Assembly: GCA_017540565.1 (NCBI GenBank)
Contig: JAFYAU010000026.1
Span: 1 to 34,821, forward strand
Length of the DNA: 34,821 nucleotides
Origin: Oscillospiraceae bacterium
Lineage (GTDB): Bacteria > Bacillota > Clostridia > Oscillospirales > Oscillospiraceae
Direction of reading: 5' to 3'
Shown here: piece by piece, positions 15,655 through 23,799 of the stretch
Layout: each line of letters opens with the position of its first letter
Numbering within the stretch: position 1 is the first letter of the stretch
Made by a program: the position numbers and the translations under genes
Notes under the pieces: generated by a model
Told to the model about the DNA's origin: nothing
Seen by the model: only the letters and a program-made list of their open reading frames with translations
Database searches by the model: none

Positions 15655-17625
15655 TCAGACGCGCCCGATGTTCTGCGCCGCGCTCATGGCGGTCAGGTTG
15701 GCGTCGGAGATCGTCGCCGGCTTCACGCAGTCGCCCACCGGCCAGAACTCGTCCGCGCAGTCGTACAGGGCCGTGGCCTCTCTGCTCAGGGCCTTCTGCC
15801 CGACGGCGTAGATAACGGTGTCCGCGTCGAACCGGCGGTCACCCTCGGGCGTCTCCGCCAGCACGCCCTGTCCGTCTATTTCCTTCGCCTTCGACGAGAA
15901 GAACACCGGGATCTTCTCCTCGCGCAGCTTGATGTCCACGGCCTGCCCGTGCAGGCTGTTGGAGCTTACGTTCATATGGTCCGCCATCTCCAGGACGCAG
16001 ACTTTCTTCCCCAGGCCGTTCAGATAGATGGCCAGTTCCGTTCCCACGAAGCCGGCGCCGAGGATCACGGCGGTGTCCCCGACCCGGTCCGGATTGATGT
16101 ACGCCTCGTCGGCGCACAGGACGTTCTTTCCTCCGATGCCCGGGATGTCCGGCCTGGCCGGCACCGCACCGAGGGCGGCGACGATGACGTCGGCTCCCGT
16201 GCCGCGGGCGTACTCCGGCGTCACCTCCGTGTTCATGCGGATCTCCACCGGGGAGGCCTCCAGCTTCCGGATCTGCTGGGCGATGTACTCCTTCAGGTGC
16301 CTCTTGAACGGCACGTTGTTCTCGCACGTGATATGCCCGCCGAGATGATTGCTCTTCTCGCACAGGACGACCTCATGGCCCTTGGCCGCCGCCGTCAGGG
16401 CGGCCTGCATGCCGGCGATGCCGCCGCCGGCCACCAGGACCTTCTTCGGCGTCACATGGACGTCCGTGCGGGCGAACGCCCTCTCGCGGTTCGTCACGGG
16501 GTTCAGCGCGCACCAGAAGCCTCCGCGGTCCTTCAGGTTGGAGAAGCAGGACAGGCAGCGCATGCAGCGCACGATCTCGCCGTCTCTCCCCTCCCTGGCC
16601 TTGATCGGGAGATCCGGGTCGCAGATCAGGCCTCTGGCCATCTCGACGATGTCCGCCTTTCCGGAGGCGATGATATCATTCATCATGGCGGGGTCGGTCA
16701 TGGCGCCCACGGCGGCGACCGGGGTGTCCGTGATATGCTTCTTCACCTCCGCCGCGTACTTCACGTTGACGCCGTCCTCCTTGAACATGCAGGGGTGCGT
16801 CAGGGTGAAGGTCCGGTACTCCTCGGGCAGGCCGATGCCGCAGCCCACGGAGCAGTGGATGATGTCCGCGTGGCTCTGCAGCTGCTTTGCGATGGCGACG
16901 CCCTCGCCGACGTCGTAGCCGCCGTCGACGATCTCGGAGGCGCTGATGCGCACCTCCACGGGGAAGTTACGCCCGCACTTGCGGTGGATATCGTCGCAGA
17001 CCTCCACGACGAAACGGGCGCGGTTCTCGGCGCTCCCGCCCCAGCGGTCTTCGCGCCGGTTGATGCGGGGCGTCAGGAACTGGTTGAGCATCCAGCCGTG
17101 GCCGGCGTGGACGGTCACCATCCCGAACCCGGAGTTCTTCAGCGCCCGGGCGGCGTTGCCGAACTTGTCTATGATCTCCAGGATCATGTCCTCGGTCATC
17201 TCATGCACGTGGATGCCGTTGAGGTCCATCTCTGACGGGCCGTACACGGCGTCCGCCCCGGTGCAGAAGCCAGGGGTCACGAGGCCCGGCGTGGCCTTCA
17301 TGCCGGAGTGCTGCAGTTCCATGGAGGGCACCGCGCCGTGCCTGCGGATGCGGTCGGCCACCTGTGACAGGCTGTGGTAGGAGTTCCTGCTGTCCAGGCT
17401 CACCTGGAAGGGGTGTCTCTTGCCGTATCTGCTGTCGACGATGGCCTCGCCCAGCGTGATGACGGCTGCCCCGCCCTGGGCCTTGCGCTCGTAGTAGGCG
17501 ACGGCGTCCTCGGAGAACTCGCCGTCCACCGACACGTCCGGATGCCCGGTCGGAGCGCTGAAGATCCTGTTGCGGAACAGCGTGCTGCCGATCTGTATGG
17601 GCCGGAAAAGATCTGGATATTTCAT
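15655..17625 (-). CDS. Old Yellow Enzyme-family NADH:flavin oxidoreductase, second paralogue
   Basis: A 656-residue paralogue of the protein at 220-2169 with the same domain order. The FMN barrel includes HAGHGW (173-178) and REDRWGGSAENR. The 4Fe-4S ligands are Cys354, Cys357, Cys360 and Cys372. FAD-binding GGGIAG is at 400-405, and a second nucleotide motif GAGFVG binds NAD(P)H. The common HAGR motif is replaced by QHSGM, as in the paralogue. The barrel differs from it mainly around the substrate pocket (residues 110-145 and 255-285), so the two probably act on different enoates. The start at 17625 is taken for AAAGGAGAG upstream; a longer frame to 17670 would overlap the TATAAT element. 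It is monocistronic with its own promoter and terminator. Confidence 0.93.
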   Translation of the reverse strand: MKYPDLFRPIQIGSTLFRNRIFSAPTGHPDVSVDGEFSEDAVAYYERKAQGGAAVITLGEAIVDSRYGKRHPFQVSLDSRNSYHSLSQVADRIRRHGAVPSMELQHSGMKATPGLVTPGFCTGADAVYGPSEMDLNGIHVHEMTEDMILEIIDKFGNAARALKNSGFGMVTVHAGHGWMLNQFLTPRINRREDRWGGSAENRARFVVEVCDDIHRKCGRNFPVEVRISASEIVDGGYDVGEGVAIAKQLQSHADIIHCSVGCGIGLPEEYRTFTLTHPCMFKEDGVNVKYAAEVKKHITDTPVAAVGAMTDPAMMNDIIASGKADIVEMARGLICDPDLPIKAREGRDGEIVRCMRCLSCFSNLKDRGGFWCALNPVTNRERAFARTDVHVTPKKVLVAGGGIAGMQAALTAAAKGHEVVLCEKSNHLGGHITCENNVPFKRHLKEYIAQQIRKLEASPVEIRMNTEVTPEYARGTGADVIVAALGAVPARPDIPGIGGKNVLCADEAYINPDRVGDTAVILGAGFVGTELAIYLNGLGKKVCVLEMADHMNVSSNSLHGQAVDIKLREEKIPVFFSSKAKEIDGQGVLAETPEGDRRFDADTVIYAVGQKALSREATALYDCADEFWPVGDCVKPATISDANLTAMSAAQNIGRV

Positions 17626-17647
17626 GGGATCACTCTCCTTTGGGACC

Positions 17648-17653
17648 ATTATA
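17648..17653 (-). promoter_or_regulatory. -10 element of the second Old Yellow Enzyme gene
   Basis: A perfect TATAAT on the minus strand, 22 bases before the ATG. As for the FAD reductase gene, no good -35 is present, which would fit activator dependence. Confidence 0.5.
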
Positions 17654-17710
17654 CTATGCGGAGGGGGCAAAATCCATATCGTTATGGTTTACATAATATT
17701 TTCTGCGGGC

Positions 17711-17743
17711 AAAAAGAAACTGCCGGGACGACCGGCAGTCTCT
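17711..17743 (-). terminator. Terminator of the nitroreductase gene
   Basis: On the minus strand ACTGCCGG pairs with CCGGCAGT around five bases, followed by TTCTTTTTG. It separates nitroreductase transcription from the downstream Old Yellow Enzyme gene. Confidence 0.85.
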
Positions 17744-17771
17744 TCCCTTCTCCGCCCGGCCGGCGGAATTC

Positions 17772-18293
17772 TCACTTGATGACCGTGACCTCGATGCGCT
17801 GCTCGTCGGCCTTCAGCTTCGGGAACTCCTTCGTGGCGTAGCCCAGCGCCATGGTGCCGACGCAGGTGTACCCCTCCGGGAAGCCCAGCTTCGCGATGAT
17901 GTCCGGATCGTCGTTGATGCCGTACATGCTCATCCACAGGTAGATGCTGTCGATCCCGAGGTCGGTGGCCGCCAGCATCATGTTCTCGATGACGCAGCCG
18001 GCGTTGGTGAACTCGATGCTCGGCAGGATGCTCTCCTTGGAGGCCAGCACCACCAGGGTGGGCGCTCCGTAGAGCGGATGGCTGCCGGGACGTCTCTTGG
18101 CGGAGGCCTCGTCGATGGCCTTCAGGAGCTCGGGATCCTGCACCGCGTACAGCTTCAGGCTCTTGAAATCCGCGCCGCCCACGGCCGCCTGGCCGCCGGC
18201 GAAGAGGATGGCGTCGAGATCGGCGTCGCCGATCTGCTTGTCCGTGAACCCGCGCACGGAACGTCTGGCTTTGATCGCGTCCAAAGTATTCAT
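17772..18293 (-). CDS. Nitroreductase-family FMN oxidoreductase
   Basis: A 173-residue single-domain protein. The N-terminal IKARRSVRGFTDKQI supplies the Arg-rich FMN phosphate-binding stretch. PTLVVLASKES and GCVIENMMLAATDLGIDS form the core, and GYATKEFPKLK closes the domain. Family members use NAD(P)H and FMN to reduce nitro groups, quinones or enones, or perform flavin-based dehydrogenation. This one is at the short end of the family. AGGAGG precedes the ATG. It has its own promoter and terminator. Confidence 0.92.
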   Translation of the reverse strand: MNTLDAIKARRSVRGFTDKQIGDADLDAILFAGGQAAVGGADFKSLKLYAVQDPELLKAIDEASAKRRPGSHPLYGAPTLVVLASKESILPSIEFTNAGCVIENMMLAATDLGIDSIYLWMSMYGINDDPDIIAKLGFPEGYTCVGTMALGYATKEFPKLKADEQRIEVTVIK

Positions 18294-18325
18294 AGTGGTC
18301 CTCCTGTTATTGTTATTTCAAAAGC

Positions 18326-18354
18326 ATTATACCGTGGGACGGAGGTTCCCGCAA
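18326..18354 (-). promoter_or_regulatory. Promoter of the nitroreductase gene
   Basis: TTGCGG (18349-18354) and a perfect TATAAT (18326-18331) on the minus strand with a 17-base spacer. Confidence 0.72.
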
Positions 18355-18372
18355 GAGCGTGCTTCGGGCGGA

Positions 18373-19326
18373 TTACTCCGCCGGTTCCCCGGTCTGCTCC
18401 GCCGGCTCCGCGGCGGGCGCCGCGGGAATGAAGTACAGGTTCAGGTCCACGCGGGTCTGGATGCCGTTCACGACCCCGTTCTCCGTGTACTGCCACATGT
18501 CGTGGGCGTAGTAGAAGTCCGGGCTGCCGTCCAGGGTGCTGATCCAGAGCCCGTACGGCTGCAGCTCCTCGAGATCGTACATCTCGTAGGCCAGATACCG
18601 GTAGGCGTACACGATCGGCTGATAGCCCGCCTCCGCGATCCTAGCGCAGAAGGCCTTCGCGCACGCCGTCAGCGTCTCCCCGTCTATATCCGCGGTGCGG
18701 GCTTCGTAGTCCCCCACCGTCTCCCAGTCGAAGGCGATCGGCATGGTGACGCTGCCCTCGGGAAGCTCCTTCAGTATAGAGACGGCGTAGTCCGCCTCTT
18801 CCCTCGCCTCCTCGGGAGTGACGGCCTGGGAGAAGAAGTATCCGCCGACCTGAATTCCGTTGTCTATGGCACCTTGAAAATTGATTTGGAAGCTGTCGTC
18901 CTCGTAGATCTCTCCGCTTCCGTAGCCCCTTCCGCCGATGCGCAGCATGGCGAAGTCTATGCCGTCGGCCGCGACGGCCGACCAGTCGATCTCCCCCTGG
19001 AAGGTGGAGACGTCGATCCCCTGCAGGGCTGTGTACTCATTTCCCGTGTACAAGAGATAACCTCCGTCGGTCTCTTTGAACTGATCGGCTTTGAGCATAC
19101 TGACCGGGACGCTGTCGTAGGCGCGGATCCAGCGCGTCTCCCCGTTCCCGACGTCCACCTCGATCATGCCGGAATACCAGTCCTCTTCCGGTTCGGTCTC
19201 CCCCGACGGTCCGGGAATGGTGTCCCGGGTTCGGCTGCAGCCGGTAAACATGGTAACCAAGATCGTTATTATGATCATTAACACGGGAAACACACGTCCC
19301 GTGAAAGCATGTTGTTTCTTCTTCAT
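18373..19326 (-). CDS. GH25 family lysozyme, probable lipoprotein
   Basis: A 317-residue muramidase of glycoside hydrolase family 25. GIDVSTFQGEIDW holds the first catalytic-site Asp, FAMLRIGGRGYG is the second strand, and AFDWETV carries the DxE acid pair. An N-terminal hydrophobic segment ends TMFTGC, a weak lipobox, so the enzyme is likely anchored outside the membrane and cleaves peptidoglycan. An acidic linker (about 40-55) follows, and the C-terminus is Pro/Ala/Glu-rich. The start MKKKQH at 19326 is chosen because it directly precedes the signal sequence and has GAGG eight bases upstream; an in-frame ATG at 19389 with a similar site would add 21 residues. Confidence 0.88.
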   Translation of the reverse strand: MKKKQHAFTGRVFPVLMIIITILVTMFTGCSRTRDTIPGPSGETEPEEDWYSGMIEVDVGNGETRWIRAYDSVPVSMLKADQFKETDGGYLLYTGNEYTALQGIDVSTFQGEIDWSAVAADGIDFAMLRIGGRGYGSGEIYEDDSFQINFQGAIDNGIQVGGYFFSQAVTPEEAREEADYAVSILKELPEGSVTMPIAFDWETVGDYEARTADIDGETLTACAKAFCARIAEAGYQPIVYAYRYLAYEMYDLEELQPYGLWISTLDGSPDFYYAHDMWQYTENGVVNGIQTRVDLNLYFIPAAPAAEPAEQTGEPAE

Positions 19327-19581
19327 GCATATTTCCTCAGCTGTCTGTTTCAGCATTTCCTCCGCTAGGATCCTGTGCTTATCATTCACGTTTGCCTCTG
19401 ATTGGTTTTATCAGGGAGTAATCGCAATACGCTGTTTTACCTTCGTTGATAAAAGGCGAAAGTAATGAAGATTATATATTCTGATCACAAATATGGCAAC
19501 CACTCCTGAACAATTCCTTCTTCTTCATAATCCATTTGATCACCTACGCAAATCCGATTTTTCCTTTTTGATTTTTATATC

Positions 19582-19616
19582 ACAAGCCCACTGAATCATG
19601 AACTCAGTGGGCTTGT
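19582..19616. repeat. Perfect 13-bp hairpin in an AT-rich gap
   Basis: ACAAGCCCACTGA and TCAGTGGGCTTGT pair around nine bases. No U-tract follows on either strand, so it is not a standard terminator. It lies in the 590-bp non-coding stretch 19327-19916, which otherwise holds the transposase tail at 19707-19835. Confidence 0.7.
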
Positions 19617-19706
19617 AAAACACTATGAATCTGTAATTTGACACTCTGCGGCATTGGAGTGGTAGGTAGTATTGTAGTGGCTAATGACGCTATATGTGTA
19701 CTCCTT

Positions 19707-19835
19707 TCAGGCTGTTTTCAGCCCCATTCCTTTCATCCTGTACGCCGCTGGCCTCATGTAGCCAAGACTGCTGTGCAGCCGTTTTCTGTTATAGAATATC
19801 TCAATGTAATTACGTAATAACACAGATCTCGTCTT
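19707..19835 (-). pseudogene. C-terminal remnant of an IS3-type transposase (OrfB)
   Basis: A 42-codon frame ends in a stop and contains YIEIFYNRKRLHSSLGYMRP, the characteristic end of IS3-family integrase-domain transposases. Upstream in the same frame a TGA interrupts within a few codons and the rest of the transposase is missing. No matching inverted repeats were found. It marks an old insertion next to the AT-rich gene at 19917. Confidence 0.82.
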
Positions 19836-19916
19836 TCGTCATCAACTGTAGCATGTGAAATCCGTGGTTTTCCCATTCTGACAGTCCAGGTCTTTTCCCT
19901 CAGATTATTACTGATC

Positions 19917-20819
19917 TCAGTTCTCCGGCTCCTGCAAAGTCTCAACAATGCTTTTATCGCTTCTGTACTCGGCGTACACTAATTCTACCAATTCAAGATA
20001 ACGCCTCTCTGGATACTTCCGTCTGTTTTCAGGAGCGTCGCTGAACAGATCCCTGATCCATTTGTTGTCTGTCCATAGATCAGAAGCGTATTTTTGTCTC
20101 AGCGCTTTGTTCTTGCAGTTATGGAAGTTGTTATCTTTGAGGAGTTGTATCCGGAGTTTTGCCTCTCCCTGTTCCTGTTTAATCCTGTCTTCCTTTATTA
20201 GCGCCTCTATTTCTTCGGCATGACTGGCAATAATATCCACTGCCGCATCATATGCAGGAGAATAGATACTGTTCTCCTGTTCTATATCTATACCTATAGC
20301 AAACCCGTTGATCGGAACAAAAGCTTTGAGGCCGATAGGAAAAGACAGATGCTCCAGATCAACCGTTTCGTTGAATCTCTGACACTCTATCAGTATGTCT
20401 CGCTCATACTGTTTCAAATTGTTCAAGTGATATGAACTTTTCTTTTCCGGATCATCTTCCGGAAGCGTCATGTTATATAGCACGTTAAAGAAACTGTCGC
20501 TGAATACTTCCCCCTCATAATACTCGCCAAGCACAGGGTCGTTTGCCAATGCTTCGCTTAATATCGAGCAATTAATAAGACAATTGGTCTGCTCCTCAAA
20601 AACATAATAATACAGCAATATGCTGTTATGGGATGCTGCAATATCGATCAGGTCATAGACTGAACCATCTATAAATGATGCCTTGCTGACATGAAACTCC
20701 GTCAGTCTTTTCGCAATGACGCTCTTATTATCTGCTGCGCAAAGAAGTTCAGATTCTGTAATCAGTTCCAAGATGATCATCTCCAAATCATGGTATGTCT
20801 TTTCACATATTTGTGTCAT
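19917..20819 (-). CDS. Hypothetical protein in AT-rich tract
   Basis: A 300-residue acidic soluble protein without recognised motif. It is predicted mixed alpha/beta with a charged helical C-terminal region (EEIEALIKEDRIKQEQGEAK, then a Trp-containing segment). Base composition is clearly more AT-rich than the neighbouring genes, and a transposase remnant lies just downstream, so horizontal acquisition is likely. The ATG at 20819 has no good ribosome binding site and the true start could be a few codons away. I cannot assign a function. Confidence 0.68.
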   Translation of the reverse strand: MTQICEKTYHDLEMIILELITESELLCAADNKSVIAKRLTEFHVSKASFIDGSVYDLIDIAASHNSILLYYYVFEEQTNCLINCSILSEALANDPVLGEYYEGEVFSDSFFNVLYNMTLPEDDPEKKSSYHLNNLKQYERDILIECQRFNETVDLEHLSFPIGLKAFVPINGFAIGIDIEQENSIYSPAYDAAVDIIASHAEEIEALIKEDRIKQEQGEAKLRIQLLKDNNFHNCKNKALRQKYASDLWTDNKWIRDLFSDAPENRRKYPERRYLELVELVYAEYRSDKSIVETLQEPEN

Positions 20820-20888
20820 TAACAATACTGACAGATTAGGCGCGGTCTACGAACGGAATCGGAAATGGTGTCATCTGGTGCACTTCCG

Positions 20889-22217
20889 TTAGGGGTAGCA
20901 TCTCTCGCATGGCTCATATCCCATAGCTATGATTTCATCTCTCGTCCCCACATAGACCTCTTTGTTTTTCTCGCTCATCTGGCCGACGCTTGGGCAGTTC
21001 GGATTATGGAACTTGTGGGTATTCTTGTTCAGGATATACGTATATGTCCTCGGTTCCACTGCAGGCTCCGTCTGGTTTTCTCTGTCAGCAGCAGTCTCTT
21101 CATCCGTATTCTCCGGTGTTTCTTCCGGAACGATCGGGACGGGTGTCACGGTCCGTTCCCGGTGCTGGAAAAGGTCCTCCGTCGTCTTCTTCTCTGTCGT
21201 GAAGGATACCGTTTTTCCATCGCTCCTGCAGACGATGGTCCCCTGCAGGTCCGTCCGGTAGAGCTCGACTCCAGCATCCCTGAGGCGGCTGAGCGCGCCT
21301 TCCGAGGGATGTCCGTAGGTGTTATTCTCACCCACGGATATTACGGCATATTCCGGCATGATTTCACGCAGGAATGGGTAGGTAGTGGAACTGTTTCCCC
21401 CGTGATGTCCGACCTTCAGGACAGTGCTCTTTAGATCGCAGCCGGTGTCCAGAATGGCCTGCTCCTCCCCTCGTTCAGCATCTCCCGTGAAGAGGAAAGA
21501 CGTTTCTCCATAGGTTATCTTCAGGACGATGGACATATCGTTGAGGATCTCAGCGTTCCCCACAGGTCCCAGGATCACCGCTTCCGCGCTGCCCAGAGAA
21601 AACTTGTCGCCGGCCGCGGGTACCGTTATGCTCACTCCCTGCTCCGTCAGATACTTTTTGAAGTTAGAGAACGCTGTCGATTCGTATTCGGATACCGAAC
21701 AGAGCGCGGCGTCCGCCGTCGCGTAGTTCAGCGCGCCGGCAAGTCCGCCGGCGTGGTCGTCGTGAGGATGCGTGCATACGACGCAGTCCAGATGACCGAT
21801 CTCATGTTCTTCCAGATAGGCGTACATTTTCCGGGAATCCGAATTGTTTCCTCCGTCGATGAGCATTGCGTGCCCGTCGCACAGGACGAGAGCAGCGTCC
21901 GCCTGGCCGACGTTCAGAAAATGTATTTCGAAATATGACTCTTCCGGAACCGTATCTTCCGCGGGCACCGAAGGTACAGAGCTGTCTCCGGATTTCTCCC
22001 CTTCCGCCGGTTCAATCGTGTCTGGCGTCTGATCTTCTGCCGGTCTCTCGGGCTGTACGGTCTCCTCCTCAGCCTCCGGCTGTGTCCAGGGATAGTTTCT
22101 TTCCTGTCCTTCCAAAAGATCCGGTTCGTGATCGGAGAAGACAGCGCTGATACAGAACATCAGGAAAAGCACAAGCACGATGATAAGGATCCTCCCGAGC
22201 CATCCGCCTCTGCGCAT
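20889..22217 (-). CDS. Exported ComEC-like metallo-beta-lactamase-fold protein
   Basis: A 442-residue protein. An N-terminal membrane helix (9-27) is followed by a Glu/Pro-rich spacer (30-92). The hydrolase domain starts at FEIHFLNVGQADAALV and contains the metal motif THPHDDHAGG (His150, His152, Asp154, His155), FLFTGDAE and LKVGHHGGNSS, as in the C-terminal nuclease-like domain of ComEC and free-standing relatives. The last 48 residues form a separate Cys/His module (FHNPNC, then PCERC) that recurs in the lipoprotein at 30752-31234. The active domain is expected outside the membrane, where it may hydrolyse nucleic acids or other phosphodiesters. GGGGGAG precedes the ATG. Confidence 0.88.
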   Translation of the reverse strand: MRRGGWLGRILIIVLVLFLMFCISAVFSDHEPDLLEGQERNYPWTQPEAEEETVQPERPAEDQTPDTIEPAEGEKSGDSSVPSVPAEDTVPEESYFEIHFLNVGQADAALVLCDGHAMLIDGGNNSDSRKMYAYLEEHEIGHLDCVVCTHPHDDHAGGLAGALNYATADAALCSVSEYESTAFSNFKKYLTEQGVSITVPAAGDKFSLGSAEAVILGPVGNAEILNDMSIVLKITYGETSFLFTGDAERGEEQAILDTGCDLKSTVLKVGHHGGNSSTTYPFLREIMPEYAVISVGENNTYGHPSEGALSRLRDAGVELYRTDLQGTIVCRSDGKTVSFTTEKKTTEDLFQHRERTVTPVPIVPEETPENTDEETAADRENQTEPAVEPRTYTYILNKNTHKFHNPNCPSVGQMSEKNKEVYVGTRDEIIAMGYEPCERCYP

Positions 22218-22255
22218 CTTGTCTCCCCCTTCCTTTCAAAACTGTTCCGGCTGTA

Positions 22256-22261
22256 TTATGC
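22256..22261 (-). promoter_or_regulatory. Possible -10 of the metallo-hydrolase gene
   Basis: CATAAT on the minus strand, about 40 bases before the start, partly overlaps the small palindrome ATGCC-TAT-GGCAT. The -35 is weak. Confidence 0.35.
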
Positions 22262-22296
22262 CATAGGCATGTGTACAATTAACCGCCCTGCGTGCG

Positions 22297-23622
22297 TTAC
22301 TTCTTTCTCCTGTTCACAAAGATCAGGAACAGCGCCACGCAGATGATGGACAGGTTGACCACGAGGCTGATCCAGGAGTTCTTCGGTGTGTGCGCGAAGA
22401 ACCGGTCCAGATAATCTGATAGATCGACGAGCGCAGAGAAGATGGCGAGCAGGGACAGGGCCGTCAGCAGTCCCTCGAACCGGCGGTCGTGTTTGTTCTG
22501 CTCGGCCTGCGTCACGTCGTTCAGTTGGTCGTTCGTATCCTCCAGATCGGCAATGAGGTTGTCCAGTTCCAGCACGTTGTACATCCTGTTGTAGATCGTC
22601 TGATTGTAATGGTCGTCCGAGACCACGCGGAAAGCGTAGCGGGTCTTCAGATCCGCCACTTTCTTGTGGATTCTCTGGATATCCATCAGTTTCGTGAGCG
22701 GTTCGCTGAATTCGGAGATATACGCGATGGATGCGAAACGCTGATCCAGAAGGAGCAGATACAGGAAACGGTAATCATTGGTCAGATGATCGTACTGGAA
22801 GGCGTAGGGAGTCTTTGCCAGACAGACGAGGCCGTCCTGGCTTCCGCCCCAGTATGACTGTCCCCCGGCGTTGTAAACCATCTCATACTGTGTGGAAAGA
22901 TCGACGTCCGCTCCTCCGTCAACGTATCCCGCAGCAAGATGCGGCTCATAGTTGAACCGTGAACTGAACCCATGCATCAGGAGATACCGACAGCGTCCGA
23001 TCTCCTCTTCCGTGCTGTCCTGCATCCCGCATGTCTCCATGTTCAGCATCGTAAAGATATTCGCCTGTTTTTTGATCTCGGAGGAATTGCTGAAGCAGAT
23101 CTCCGTTCCGCTCATCCCGGGATCCAGTATGGTCTCAGCCGCCGTCTGGAGACTGACGGACCCCTCGGGAAACTGCAGGTACTCTTTTGCCTCGTTGTTG
23201 CGCAGGCTGCGGAACAGGAAAACAAATTCGATGATCTCTTCTGCGGGCATTCCGCCGTATTCGAGTCTGAATTCAAGGAACCCAACGCCCGTCCCGAAAA
23301 CGTAAAGAGATACGTCTCCGAGTTTGGGAAGGATCCCGGACCATGTTCTTCCGGATTTCTCCATGGCGTACGACAGTCTGGTCTCAAACATATACAGGGG
23401 AAGCTGGTCCGTCTGCGTATATACGTACCTGCAGAGGCGCCCGTCCTGCGGTTCCGTCATACGAGACGCATAATTCAGGACATATCTTGTTTCCAGCGTG
23501 CCACGATCATCCTCCTGCCAGCCGGAGCTGTTTTTCAGATAGGAGGACAGGCGGGTCTCGTCCTTCACCAGCACGGGGAGAAGGAAGTAACTGCAGTTTT
23601 CAAAGGAATACGCATTATCCAT
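22297..23622 (-). CDS. Hypothetical protein with coiled coil and C-terminal membrane hairpin
   Basis: A 441-residue protein with a large soluble N-terminal part, a probable coiled coil near DNLIADLEDTNDQLNDVTQA, and two C-terminal hydrophobic helices (LLTALSLLAIFSALVDL and WISLVVNLSIICVALFLIF) ending in RRKK. The architecture of cytosolic domain, long helix and two terminal helices is reminiscent of CorA-like channels, but the GMN motif is absent, so I do not call it a transporter. The ATG at 23622 follows AAGGA by eight bases; the upstream GTG frame lacks a site. Confidence 0.7.
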   Translation of the reverse strand: MDNAYSFENCSYFLLPVLVKDETRLSSYLKNSSGWQEDDRGTLETRYVLNYASRMTEPQDGRLCRYVYTQTDQLPLYMFETRLSYAMEKSGRTWSGILPKLGDVSLYVFGTGVGFLEFRLEYGGMPAEEIIEFVFLFRSLRNNEAKEYLQFPEGSVSLQTAAETILDPGMSGTEICFSNSSEIKKQANIFTMLNMETCGMQDSTEEEIGRCRYLLMHGFSSRFNYEPHLAAGYVDGGADVDLSTQYEMVYNAGGQSYWGGSQDGLVCLAKTPYAFQYDHLTNDYRFLYLLLLDQRFASIAYISEFSEPLTKLMDIQRIHKKVADLKTRYAFRVVSDDHYNQTIYNRMYNVLELDNLIADLEDTNDQLNDVTQAEQNKHDRRFEGLLTALSLLAIFSALVDLSDYLDRFFAHTPKNSWISLVVNLSIICVALFLIFVNRRKK

Positions 23623-23673
23623 TAATGAGATCCTTCCGTTTCTGTGACTGAACACCGTGATAACTGACGATAT

Positions 23674-23679
23674 ATTATA
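23674..23679 (-). promoter_or_regulatory. -10 element upstream of the coiled-coil membrane protein
   Basis: A TATAAT on the minus strand about 50 bases before the start codon. No clear -35 was found. Confidence 0.38.
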
Positions 23680-23799
23680 TCACAACAAACTGTAATAGAA
23701 ATACAGTATTCATCGGCAAATCACAAGGTTTCCGTCCGTTTTTTCAGGAACAACAGGCTCCGTATGAATCTGCAGTTTTCCTGAGTATTACAGATCGTG

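Noticed and set aside
19754..19948. 64-codon frame over the IS3 remnant
   Set aside because: It is out of frame with the transposase signature; the informative frame is the one ending at 19707.
22297..23622. Assignment as a CorA magnesium transporter
   Set aside because: The GMN signature is absent and the soluble domain shows no CorA motif; only the topology is similar.
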